Source: Candidatus Hydrogenedentota bacterium (lineage in GTDB: Bacteria > Hydrogenedentota > Hydrogenedentia > Hydrogenedentales > JAJRTN01). Taken from it: DNA of 64,000 nucleotides. The stretch lies in assembly GCA_024278275.1 (NCBI GenBank), contig JAJRTN010000114.1:22550-86549 (forward strand), given 5' to 3'. Shown in pieces: positions 54,337 to 62,752 of this stretch. The position numbers and the translations under genes were made by a program. Below the pieces are notes generated by a model that ran no database searches, was not told the DNA's origin, and worked only from the letters and a program-made list of their open reading frames with translations. The stretch's first letter is position 1; each line of letters begins with the position of its first letter.

Positions 54337-54849
54337 CTATCCTTCACTGTGCCGGATTTGCCGCAGGCCTTCCCGAATGTGTTCATTCTCTTCGTGTGCA
54401 TCGCGGGCATGCTCGGCAATCTCCTTCAAGGCCTCGACGCTCTCCACGAGTGCCTCCTTGGCCTCGCGCAATTCCGTGACTGCATCCTGAGTCTCCACTG
54501 GCGCCGTCACGTCCGAAATCACACCCAGGTTCCGCTCAGACGCGTCCGAGCGATCCTGCAGTTCCGACTGATGCTCTTCGTTCTGCCTGTCCACTTCTTT
54601 GTATTCGGCGTCGGCACGGTCGAATTCGTCCGAGGCAGCGTCATCAGCGGCTTCCACCGAGGTTTCGACCTGTTCGGCGGCGTCCGCGGTGCCGCCGCCC
54701 AATTCCAAACTTTCGAGAAGTCCCCGGATGGCCTGTATGTCCTCGGCGACCTTGTTAACGTCCTTGATGTGTTCCCGCATCTCCTCGGCGAGGCCGTCGC
54801 CGCGGTCGTTCAACTCTTGGGTTGTCGGTGATGATGTGTCCCGTACCAT
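54337..54849 (-). CDS. Acidic coiled-coil protein
   Basis: A 170-residue, strongly acidic and almost wholly helical protein (DRADAEYKEVDRQNEEHQSE, REAKEALVESVEALKEIAEH) with heptad-like spacing. It ends HSEG. GGAGG precedes the ATG. It lies four bases after the HerA-like ATPase gene and 16 before the Gly-Gly protein, suggesting a structural or adaptor subunit. Confidence 0.65.
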   Translation of the reverse strand: MVRDTSSPTTQELNDRGDGLAEEMREHIKDVNKVAEDIQAIRGLLESLELGGGTADAAEQVETSVEAADDAASDEFDRADAEYKEVDRQNEEHQSELQDRSDASERNLGVISDVTAPVETQDAVTELREAKEALVESVEALKEIAEHARDAHEENEHIREGLRQIRHSEG

Positions 54850-54852
54850 GGT

Positions 54853-56565
54853 TCAGTCCTCCACTTGGCTCATGACTATTTTCTCCAACCAATTGATGCA
54901 TTCCTGGCAAGGCGCCTGCCACCGAGTGCTGAAAGCGTGCCGGAGGGATGCCCTGGCTTCGATGAGCGCGGGGGCGTCGTGGCGCTCATCGCTCCCGAGC
55001 AGGCGTTCCCAGTATCCGTATTGAAAAGTTGACAATGTGTCGCGCAGGCGGCGGATCACTTCCGCTGCCCGCCGTTGCGTACTACGCTTTTCATCAAGTT
55101 CCTTCGCCGCGTGGTATGCACGCGCAACGTCTGCGGCCTCTCCGATAATGACCGCGAATGTCCCGTACATCTCCTCCTCGATCTCTGTAAGCCGAATCAG
55201 CCGATGCTTGTTGATCTCCTGCCGAGTCTCCTTGAACCAGGATTCGTCCTCCATCCAAGATCGCAGCTCGGCGAGATCTGGCGGTGTGGAGAGGTTCATG
55301 CGTTCGTGGATGTTGACGGCCTGGATCAATCGCGGCCCGTTATACCCCTCCGCCAACAGGAAGGCCTGACCGGGCCGGAGACGGGCGATTTGCTCGTACT
55401 CATACTGTGTGAAAAGCATGGCATCGCCCAGACGCTGGCGGTCGTTCGGCTCGGTGAGACGAAAACCCATTTTCGTTCCTGCGAGCCCGACGACGTCAGA
55501 CGCCACATTGGACGGGCTCTGGTCGGCCAGGACGAGCCCCACTTTGCGCTTGCGAAACTCGCGCATCATTCTCATAACGGTCTTCGAGGCGTAAGCGGCC
55601 GGGTTGGCGTTATGCTCAGAGGGTCTGGCATTTGTGTCGGGACCGGCAATGAGATGGAATTCGTCGATCATCATGGCGAGGCGCAGATCGCCGTCCGGAA
55701 CCGGTGTCCCCCCCACGTACTCTCCAAGGGTTTTCATATAGAAAAGTATCGTCTTCGCCTTTTCCTCTTCAGGCAGCGCGTCCAGACAAATCACCGAGTA
55801 TCCGGAGGCGAGCGATTCTATGGTAGGCTCGTTGATGCCCGGTTCGAACATGCTCCCAAGGGAGCCCTGGCACATGCTGCGAAGCCTGCCCTCAATGGCA
55901 GCACGCAAGTTATGAAGCACTTCGCCCTGGTAACCCCTTTGACCGACAATCCGCTCGACGACCGACACTACGTGACTCATGCGGGGGGGATCGTCTGGCA
56001 GTGGATGGGTCCAGTGCACGAGGTACAGCGCTTCCTGCAGTATTCCCGGCAGTGGACCGTCCATAGGTATGGAAGCGCGAAAGCACTCCATGAGCCCTTC
56101 GATATGTTGGCTCAGTGATATCCAGGGGAGACGCTCGTCGGGATTCAGCGCAACAGGGGATGCGTCGTCCCTCCCCGGGGTGTACACCTTCAACGCTCTA
56201 GCGAGCCCGCGTATCACCGGGTCTGCGTGGTCGCGGTAGCGCTTGATGCCTAATTCCTCACCTGCAATGGGGGAAATCAGGATGAACGGGATGCCGGCCT
56301 GAAAAAGTGCCAACATGAGCAATATGAGCACGCTGGTCTTGCCGGAACCCGGCATACCGAATAGGGCCATGCTCTTTTTCAGATCCTCGATAAGCACGCC
56401 CCTCGCGGTCTGTAAGGAACTCGCGCACGCGGGGTCGTCTTCGTACAGTCGATCTAAGGTAAGATCGTGGCCTAACACGACCATTCCTTCGGCGGGAAGG
56501 CGGGGCGGATCAGTGATTTGCACTAGGCAACGGAGCGATCCCACACCGCCGGCGGGGAACCTCAT
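54853..56565 (-). CDS. HerA/VirB4-type ATPase
   Basis: A 570-residue P-loop ATPase. Walker A is FGMPGSGKTSVLILLMLALF (GMPGSGKT at 70-77) and Walker B LAMMIDEFHLIAGP near residue 300, followed by MREFRKRKVGLVLADQSPSN and LRPGQAFLLAEGY, the HerA/VirB4 pattern. It lacks the usual large N-terminal domain, which may be supplied by the protein at 56587-57621 whose stop lies 21 bases upstream. Its likely activity is DNA or protein pumping as a hexamer. The ribosome site is weak, fitting translational coupling to the gene before it. Confidence 0.85.
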   Translation of the reverse strand: MRFPAGGVGSLRCLVQITDPPRLPAEGMVVLGHDLTLDRLYEDDPACASSLQTARGVLIEDLKKSMALFGMPGSGKTSVLILLMLALFQAGIPFILISPIAGEELGIKRYRDHADPVIRGLARALKVYTPGRDDASPVALNPDERLPWISLSQHIEGLMECFRASIPMDGPLPGILQEALYLVHWTHPLPDDPPRMSHVVSVVERIVGQRGYQGEVLHNLRAAIEGRLRSMCQGSLGSMFEPGINEPTIESLASGYSVICLDALPEEEKAKTILFYMKTLGEYVGGTPVPDGDLRLAMMIDEFHLIAGPDTNARPSEHNANPAAYASKTVMRMMREFRKRKVGLVLADQSPSNVASDVVGLAGTKMGFRLTEPNDRQRLGDAMLFTQYEYEQIARLRPGQAFLLAEGYNGPRLIQAVNIHERMNLSTPPDLAELRSWMEDESWFKETRQEINKHRLIRLTEIEEEMYGTFAVIIGEAADVARAYHAAKELDEKRSTQRRAAEVIRRLRDTLSTFQYGYWERLLGSDERHDAPALIEARASLRHAFSTRWQAPCQECINWLEKIVMSQVED

Positions 56566-56586
56566 CAGCCCGAGAAGTTCGTCCGG

Positions 56587-57621
56587 CTACGCCATCTGAC
56601 TCATCCGCCCAAAACCCGCGCACAGGCGAGGCTCCATCGTTTCGGCCCGCGCGGCAAGCGCCGGAACGAGGCCTATCCGGTCTTCGGCACAACTTTTCAC
56701 CAACGCCTCGTATCCGCTGTCAATGGATTCCGTAACAACAAGCCCGTAGGCGCCGTCGCGGAAGGCGCATTCCGCAACCGTTGCGGCCATCAAGCGGGAC
56801 GCATAAGAACTCCCTCCGAAAGCGCGGCAGTGAAACAACAACTGGGGACGGTTGAAGCACCCACGCATTTCCTGCATGGCGCGCCCGACCGCATCCGCCA
56901 GTGGCTCTCGTTTCTGGGGCAATTCCGGCGTTGTCGCGGCGCTGGATGGCATGATCTGGTCAAAGCGCTCGCCGCCAAAGCCGGGCAGGTCGTCGTCCCC
57001 GCGGAACCCCCGGTTGACATCCTGGAGTTCGGCGCAATATCGGTTCAACGCCTGCCGCTCTTTGCGGGCATCGACCGGTTGAACACAAATATGTACCAGG
57101 GCAGGCTCACGCAGGCCGTCACACAGACCGTCCAGCGCCCGATAGTCGTTGTTCTCGTTTGGAATGAAGGGCACTGTCTGGTACAAGACGGAAGGAACGC
57201 GCCAGTTCTGTCGCGCCTGCACGACCGGGGTTAGGAGTTCCTCGTACCGTACCACGTCGCAGGCTTCGCTGAACTCATCCCAGGGCAGGCGGGGCGGCTC
57301 GCAACGGCGCAAGGGGTACAAACGGCACAGAGGCCCTTGTTCCAGAATCAGGCGGAGTCCGTCCTCCGCGTCCGGTGTAACGGCGGTGGCGGCGATGTAG
57401 AGTTTCATGCGATCCTGGGGTTCAATTCCTCGATCAGCGCCCTTGTACATAAACAGGAAAGATAGGCTGCAGAACGCCGGCGGAAGGGCTGCAACGGCCC
57501 GCAAGAGGAACGCCACGGCGTTCCGCGTTCCCATGAGTAGATCGCCACCGTAACGCAACTGCAAATTCACATCCGTGGCGTCCAGGACAGCGGGCACGGT
57601 ATAGAAGGTTGTAGACGCCAC
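56587..57621 (-). CDS. Hypothetical protein, possible separated N-terminal partner of the HerA-like ATPase
   Basis: A 344-residue protein from GTG 57621, chosen because GGGGAG precedes it; the frame extends upstream to 57831 only as a shadow of the E1 gene. It has alternating alpha/beta character (LYIAATAVTPDAEDGLRLIL, YQTVPFIPNENNDYRALDGL) resembling the non-catalytic N-terminal part of HerA/TraD-type ATPases, but no P-loop. Its place immediately before the ATPase supports that reading, which remains an inference. Confidence 0.55.
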   Translation of the reverse strand: MASTTFYTVPAVLDATDVNLQLRYGGDLLMGTRNAVAFLLRAVAALPPAFCSLSFLFMYKGADRGIEPQDRMKLYIAATAVTPDAEDGLRLILEQGPLCRLYPLRRCEPPRLPWDEFSEACDVVRYEELLTPVVQARQNWRVPSVLYQTVPFIPNENNDYRALDGLCDGLREPALVHICVQPVDARKERQALNRYCAELQDVNRGFRGDDDLPGFGGERFDQIMPSSAATTPELPQKREPLADAVGRAMQEMRGCFNRPQLLFHCRAFGGSSYASRLMAATVAECAFRDGAYGLVVTESIDSGYEALVKSCAEDRIGLVPALAARAETMEPRLCAGFGRMSQMA

Positions 57622-57626
57622 AGCGA

Positions 57627-59105
57627 TTACTCCCCTTCCCCCGTGAGCGCGGAGACAGCCGAGGGCGTATGGAGCTCCGGACCAGCTTTGGCCACGTCGC
57701 CGCAACACGGGCACGACGGGTGACGTTTCAAAGGCAGGCCATACCACCGCAAGACGCTCATCTCGTCCACGCCATAACCCATGGGGGAAAGCGCGGCAAA
57801 GGGGGAATCCTGCTCGCGCCGGTTCAACCAAAGGTAGAGAGGAGCGATCAAGTCCGCATCTAGAGACCGCAACTTAGTCGCGCGATCTTGAAGCAAATGC
57901 TGAATGACTAACTTGGTCGTCATCGTCACTACGGGCGCCACATCGTTCGACAGACCAGGTTCCACAGGAACAGCTTTGTCCGTATAGCCAAGCCCTCTGG
58001 CTTGGCGCTCGCTAGACACCTCCTGATCGCGAACAGACTCGGGAGAGGCCGCGATCAAACAGCCGTAGCAGGGACCGGTCCCAGGACGCACAACGAGGAT
58101 CTGTCCGGCATACGCCCGCCGCCGCATGCCCGGCAACAAGAGGCATTTGCCCTCATCCAGGCAAACACGATTCAGGACCATCCGGCCCTCATGGTTGTCC
58201 AAGCCTCCGACGACGATATCGCTAGAACGCACAGTCTCCCGCAAGGCGTCTACGGTGGGCCAGTCGGCTTTCATCTCCATCGTCACCACATGGATGAAGG
58301 GGTTTTTGTCGCGCAGCAAGTCCGCAACGGATTTCGTCTTGCAACGGCCGGTATGGGATATGGGCGAGACGTGCCGGCTCACATTGCCCGGCTCCAGCCG
58401 ATCATCGTCCAACAGGATGAAGTGGGTAACGCCTGCCTTGGCCAACTCCACGGTGACTCCCGAGCCAATCGAGCCAATACCGACTATACACACGCGGCTC
58501 TCGTCGAGCGCGTCTGTCTCGATGATGCCACCGAAGCGGGAAAACAACGCGTCTTTCCCCGGCAGGAACTGCACATCCGCACGCACCCACGCACCCTCGA
58601 TCTTTACGGAACCTTCGGCGTGGCGCGCGTTCCCGTCGCACTCTTCTCCCCTCAGCAATACCCGCATTTGGTCGTCGGCGTATCCCACTGCCTCACGGCT
58701 GCCCGGGCCCGCGTTGTTCATGATGCAAATGCTCGCGGACACCGTTTCTTCACGTTCGTGGCCGTACCCTCCGATGGCATAGACGTCGCCATGGTCCCAT
58801 ACCGTTGCTCGCACGCGCCGACAGAAGCCCGGCGCTTTACGGAAGGGGACTTGCTCGGGGGAAATGACGATGCGCGGGGCCGACGGCGGTCCCACGCCCC
58901 AGCCTAGGTCGCCCTGCGTGACGTCAAGCGCCCCTTCAGGACGTGCGGCGGGCGTGACCTGCTCAAACCGCCTGGTACTCGGGTTGTATACGAGCCTCTG
59001 CCTCTCCTGCCGCAAGGCATCATTGGAGGTGTTGACCTTTTTGATACTCTGCAGAACATTCGACAAATTCGAACTCCCACCAGAAGCACCGAATCGAGAA
59101 TTCAT
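57627..59105 (-). CDS. ThiF/E1-like adenylyltransferase with N-terminal extension
   Basis: A 492-residue protein from ATG 59105 (a GTG one codon earlier is also near the AAGGAG site). About 200 residues of unknown fold precede the E1 domain: VCIVGIGSIGSGVTVELAKA (ATP loop near residue 210), ILLDDDRLEPGNVSRH and VVGGLDNHEGRMVLNRVC. Cys pairs in CYGC (near residue 350) and CPCC (near the end) make the usual E1 zinc site. It would adenylate the C-terminal glycine of a small protein and pass it to the E2-like protein encoded just upstream, whose stop it overlaps. Confidence 0.9.
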   Translation of the reverse strand: MNSRFGASGGSSNLSNVLQSIKKVNTSNDALRQERQRLVYNPSTRRFEQVTPAARPEGALDVTQGDLGWGVGPPSAPRIVISPEQVPFRKAPGFCRRVRATVWDHGDVYAIGGYGHEREETVSASICIMNNAGPGSREAVGYADDQMRVLLRGEECDGNARHAEGSVKIEGAWVRADVQFLPGKDALFSRFGGIIETDALDESRVCIVGIGSIGSGVTVELAKAGVTHFILLDDDRLEPGNVSRHVSPISHTGRCKTKSVADLLRDKNPFIHVVTMEMKADWPTVDALRETVRSSDIVVGGLDNHEGRMVLNRVCLDEGKCLLLPGMRRRAYAGQILVVRPGTGPCYGCLIAASPESVRDQEVSSERQARGLGYTDKAVPVEPGLSNDVAPVVTMTTKLVIQHLLQDRATKLRSLDADLIAPLYLWLNRREQDSPFAALSPMGYGVDEMSVLRWYGLPLKRHPSCPCCGDVAKAGPELHTPSAVSALTGEGE

Positions 59106-59575
59106 CACGTAATACTCCTTTCGATTTCCTCGAACAGGTCGTCGATCGTGCGTCCTGTTCGCAGGTGTCGTTCAAAAAGACTGATCCACAGCAAGCTTCT
59201 CAGCATCACGGCGACGCAGCTGCGCCAAGGATCCCACTCATCCCGGTGGCAGTGGCAGATCTGGGTCTGACCATTGCTCCCACTGCCCCACGTGTGAAAG
59301 GAATGGGACAGTTCCGGGAGTTGGGCGCCGTCGTAGCAGTAAAGCGGTCGGGGTTGAAGTATGTAGAGCAGGGGCATTTCGTCCGGGTACCCGCTCGGGA
59401 AAATAAGCGACAACTGGTAGTCGTATTGATTCGCGGGTGAGCGCTCCCATCCAGACACAAATGCTCTGCCCGGGTCATGTAAGTCATAGACGCGAAACTG
59501 GGGTAGGTGATCCCTAAGGGCCGCCTCTTCGTGGCACAAACGATCAACCACCCGGCTAAAACCGAAAAGTGACAT
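59105..59575 (-). CDS. E2-like (ubiquitin-conjugating-enzyme fold) protein
   Basis: A 156-residue protein from ATG 59575, with AAAGGAG upstream. The order YQLSLIFPSGYPDEMPLLYI, then SHSFHTWGSG, then GQTQICHCHRDEWDPWRSC matches the UBC fold's YPxxxP strand, His-x-x-x turn and catalytic Cys (about Cys107) in an IC-x-x-x-x-W-x-P context. It probably receives the activated modifier from the E1 downstream. A position between E1 and JAB genes is the classic bacterial arrangement. A different acceptor role cannot be ruled out. Confidence 0.8.
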   Translation of the reverse strand: MSLFGFSRVVDRLCHEEAALRDHLPQFRVYDLHDPGRAFVSGWERSPANQYDYQLSLIFPSGYPDEMPLLYILQPRPLYCYDGAQLPELSHSFHTWGSGSNGQTQICHCHRDEWDPWRSCVAVMLRSLLWISLFERHLRTGRTIDDLFEEIERSIT

Positions 59576-59589
59576 CTGCAATCTCCTTT

Positions 59590-60732
59590 CTATGCACGTT
59601 CGCTGGCGTTCCCGTCGTGGGTGCTGAGACTCTGGGTGTCGTCTTTCGTGCGCGGAATCGCCGCGTTCCGTGGATCCTTCTTCCGTGGCACGCTGGTGGC
59701 TCCGCCCTTGCCAAGCTCTTTCCGGTCGCCGTCAAGGAGGATCTGAACGAACTCAAACAATTGCTTCACCGTTGGCGGAGAGCGGTGCTTTTCCGACCCA
59801 GCCTCGAGGGTATGGCGCACATTCAGTTCACGGCCACCAAGGGTTGCTCGGACAAGATTCAGCTCTTCCCCCAACTCGTAATGAATGTGCAACGCGAGGC
59901 TTTTCGAGACGGGAATCTCGCAGCAGGCAGCACTGCGGTCAACGGTGATCGTGCAGCTTTGCAGTACCTCATCGGGAAGCTCCAGAAGTTGCTGTTCAAG
60001 CTGTACGGGGAGTGAGCTAACGCCGGTGCGGACGTTGATCGAATCGTACGTGATGTTCTCCGCCGACAGCGGGGCTTCGGGAAAACGCACAAGGGCGGCA
60101 GTCTCAGCAGACTTGCTCGAGGCGAGCCTAAACGGACTCATCCCCGGTAACACGCGCAGCGGCACCTCAACCAATTCGGGTGTGGACTCAGGGCGGAAAA
60201 CGAAGGCGTCTATCCGTACCTGGAGGTGCGGGTTGTCGCCAGTGTGCCGGCTGCCGGGACAGAGGCTCAGGGCGGTGCGGTATCTCCGGCGCCGCGACTG
60301 TACCCGGAGTTGCTCGTGGCTAGCGAGGTCTTGCGCGTTGTGGGTCACAATCAGCTGGACGAAGTCCTGAAGCGTGTTCTTCCGAATGATGGAAACGATG
60401 CTCTCCAAGTCACGGGAACTCGGCCGTGTAATCCCCAGACCATGGTGTGAGTGCCAATTCCCCTGAAACTCAACGCCGAACCCTTTTAACATCGCAGCGT
60501 TGCATCCCTGGAACCAATGCAGATCCTGCTGAAAGTAAGCCCGTTCGTGGACTGCTTCGGACCCCGGCGGCGTGGCCAGATCGATGACGGCCCTGCCGGC
60601 GTGCGTCCGTAAACCGTATAGCCCGCCACCTGTCTCCAGGCCCCCCCACGCCACGGAGTTCGGCGTTATCAGCTCGAGTTCGGACTCGAAAATCACAACG
60701 TAATCCGTCTTCGGTGTCTCGGAAAATGTCAT
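59590..60732 (-). CDS. JAB/JAMM-domain metalloprotease with C-terminal extension
   Basis: A 380-residue protein. The N-terminal 130 residues hold the JAMM pattern: E33 in WGGLETGGGLYG, then GNWHSHHGLG (H94, H96) and PSSRDLESI (D108). This is a zinc isopeptidase or processing peptidase for ubiquitin-like modifiers. A second region of about 200 residues, largely beta (VEVPLRVLPGMSPF, SSLPVQLEQQLLELPDEVL), has no recognised fold. The tail is basic and disordered. It forms an E1-E2-JAB trio with the two genes downstream. Confidence 0.87.
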   Translation of the reverse strand: MTFSETPKTDYVVIFESELELITPNSVAWGGLETGGGLYGLRTHAGRAVIDLATPPGSEAVHERAYFQQDLHWFQGCNAAMLKGFGVEFQGNWHSHHGLGITRPSSRDLESIVSIIRKNTLQDFVQLIVTHNAQDLASHEQLRVQSRRRRYRTALSLCPGSRHTGDNPHLQVRIDAFVFRPESTPELVEVPLRVLPGMSPFRLASSKSAETAALVRFPEAPLSAENITYDSINVRTGVSSLPVQLEQQLLELPDEVLQSCTITVDRSAACCEIPVSKSLALHIHYELGEELNLVRATLGGRELNVRHTLEAGSEKHRSPPTVKQLFEFVQILLDGDRKELGKGGATSVPRKKDPRNAAIPRTKDDTQSLSTHDGNASERA

Positions 60733-60792
60733 TTTCTGTTCTTCCCGTGTAGGATGTCTACTTCGCCTGGGTTGCGGTATCGAGTGCCGCTT

Positions 60793-61617
60793 TCATACTC
60801 CCCGCTTCTCCGCTTTCCCTTTCCTCTCTGGCCTAATCCTAGCCCTTCCCGTTCTAGGACTCATTGAGATTCGACTGACATTCGTCAACGATTCTTCTGA
60901 GATCTTTTCGGCCTCGTCAGGTTCGGACGACGACTGCTCTTCATCGGGACGCCTGAAGGTTACATTCCGCGGGTGCGTGTCGAGATACATTTGGCTCGCA
61001 ATATTGTTGCGAATGATCGGCGGGAATCCGCGATCATGAAGTTTCCGTTTCAACCGGCTGATGTCATTGGAGATCTGGGTAACATCCCTGTATTCTGCCG
61101 GCTCATGGTGATATTCGTCCCCATACGCTGCAAACGTGTGCAGTACATCCTCAACTGTTGGGGCGACTGCGGAAACACCGAGTTCTTTCAGTTGCTTTGC
61201 TGTCGCCGCCAGGCTTCGACGTACGAGGGAGCGCACCACCAGGAAACAGTTCCAACACAGAGGAATGATCTTGGCCGGAGGGTTTAGGGGGTCCAACACG
61301 AGAAGCTGTCCATAACTCCTTTTCGGCTGGACCGGTCGCTGGATGGGGAACCTCTTGAGTTCGACCGTGAGGTTCGTGCCAAAGACTTTGCCATTTTTCA
61401 ATGTCCTGCGCCTAGCGTAAACGGGCGACTTGCAGGTTTTGGCCGGAACCGTCAGAGACTTGGACCTGATGACGACCGACTCAACCTGCGCCTGGTCAAG
61501 ACCTACACCCATATCTGCGAGAGGGCGGCTGAGGAGTCGAAGTATCTCCCGACAGACCTGTGGGGCGAGAGAGTCGAGCGTGATCAGTTGCTGATCGGTG
61601 CTGTCTTGTCGTCCCAT
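60793..61617 (-). CDS. Hypothetical protein with possible C-terminal winged helix
   Basis: About 274 residues from ATG 61617; an upstream extension to 61761 overlaps the neighbouring gene and is less likely. The C-terminal part VTQISNDISRLKRKLHDRGF followed by PPIIRNN looks like the recognition part of a winged helix of the response-regulator type. The tail is very basic. It lies between the JAB gene and the first gene of the minus-strand run. A regulatory or DNA-binding role is plausible but unproven. Confidence 0.5.
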   Translation of the reverse strand: MGRQDSTDQQLITLDSLAPQVCREILRLLSRPLADMGVGLDQAQVESVVIRSKSLTVPAKTCKSPVYARRRTLKNGKVFGTNLTVELKRFPIQRPVQPKRSYGQLLVLDPLNPPAKIIPLCWNCFLVVRSLVRRSLAATAKQLKELGVSAVAPTVEDVLHTFAAYGDEYHHEPAEYRDVTQISNDISRLKRKLHDRGFPPIIRNNIASQMYLDTHPRNVTFRRPDEEQSSSEPDEAEKISEESLTNVSRISMSPRTGRARIRPERKGKAEKRGV

Positions 61618-61636
61618 CTCCAGTTTCCAAGGGGTA

Positions 61637-62356
61637 CTATTGCCGCGATCCCCTGGCGGGTCCGTGACCTTTAAGAAGAGCCAGAACTCCGTTTCCGGCT
61701 TTCGTGGTTGCCGCGATAAGGCGGGCGAAGGACAAGGGCCTCGAAGGAATCGGAGTTTCACCTGTCTCTTGTTCGTGTGCTTCGGTTGTCAGTTGCGGCG
61801 TCTGGGCAGCTTCGCCGTCGGCATAGTCCGCGTTCTTGCCGAGGGCCTCGGGTTCCGAAACGGCAGCTTCGGTCTCCGTCGACTCTTGTTCTTGTTCCGT
61901 CTCGTGCTCATCGCGGGGAATGTGCAAGGCGGGTCCGACGAGGGTGATGAGTTGCTGGGTTCCGTCGAGTCTTGCTAAAAGGCACCGCCTCTCCTGGTAG
62001 GAGATCTGGCCTGGAGTCAAGTGGTCAACGGACAGACCGCGTAATTTGCAGAAGTATACGAGGGCCGCCTCACGAGCCTCGCGTTGCTTTCCGAACAGCT
62101 CAAGCTTCACAGGGACCCTGTGTTTGCGGCCCCTCACCTTTGCATTCTTGAGTATCGCAGCGCCGAAATGGCGGCCATCACCAGGAGCCGCAATCGGGTC
62201 CCTGGTAAAACCGCAGTAGAGATTCGGCCCATGGTTTTGCTTGTACTTCCGACACTTGTATTTGGTGCCCACCGACATGTCGAACACTAAGCATGTTGCC
62301 TCTTGGTCCACCCTCTTTAGCAGCTCATCTGATACAACAGACACCTTAGTTCTCAT
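61637..62356 (-). CDS. Hypothetical protein, first gene of the island operon
   Basis: About 239 residues from ATG 62356, which has AGGAGGAAGGC upstream. The N-terminal half has regularly spaced Cys/Tyr/Lys residues (TKYKCRKYKQNHGPNLYCGF); the C-terminal half is acidic, low complexity. No known family. Its position immediately downstream of the phased TGTGCGC boxes makes it a candidate for autoregulation of the cluster. Confidence 0.5.
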   Translation of the reverse strand: MRTKVSVVSDELLKRVDQEATCLVFDMSVGTKYKCRKYKQNHGPNLYCGFTRDPIAAPGDGRHFGAAILKNAKVRGRKHRVPVKLELFGKQREAREAALVYFCKLRGLSVDHLTPGQISYQERRCLLARLDGTQQLITLVGPALHIPRDEHETEQEQESTETEAAVSEPEALGKNADYADGEAAQTPQLTTEAHEQETGETPIPSRPLSFARLIAATTKAGNGVLALLKGHGPARGSRQ

Positions 62357-62752
62357 AATGCCTTCCTCCTTCTCTCGTCTTGGGCTAACGCCACACGTCA
62401 TTTGTTGCCAACAATTGACTCTTTTCCACGGCCTCAGCTTCTTCGTTGAGGTCCAAGTCCTCGGTGATTGCAGCATTTCACGCTCTTGGCACAAATCCTC
62501 TTTGGCGAACATGCGAACTCCTTTACCGAACCGTGGTGCCTAAGGATGAGCCACGCACGCTCACTCTTATAAAAAGTGTACAATCCCAGTTCTGTGCGCT
62601 CGGTGTGCGCTTCAGGCTAAACACCGCCCGTCATCTGTGCGCTTGGAAAAAAGAACTGGTATCTGTATGTGCGCCGCAATAAAGACGCGAGAAAAGGGCA
62701 TTTCTTTTCTGGTATGCTTCCGCACGGTGACGGAGTTGGCCGGAGATGAACG
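62357..62752. promoter_or_regulatory. Divergent regulatory region of the island operon and STAND gene
   Basis: This 396-base region separates the minus-strand cluster from the plus-strand NTPase gene. It holds four TGTGCGC boxes (62593, 62604, 62636, 62668) and the AT-rich TTATAAAAAGTGTACAAT near 62567. No reading frame here is supported. Confidence 0.55.
62593..62674. repeat. Four helically phased TGTGCGC boxes
   Basis: Identical heptamers start at 62593, 62604, 62636 and 62668. The spacings 11, 32 and 32 are close to whole turns of B-DNA, so all boxes face the same side. They look like direct-repeat binding sites for a regulator. Confidence 0.65.

Noticed and set aside
57622..57831. Upstream extension of the 344-residue gene to base 57831
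   Set aside because: This part is the mirror of the E1 gene's 3' end; a GTG with a good ribosome site lies at 57621.
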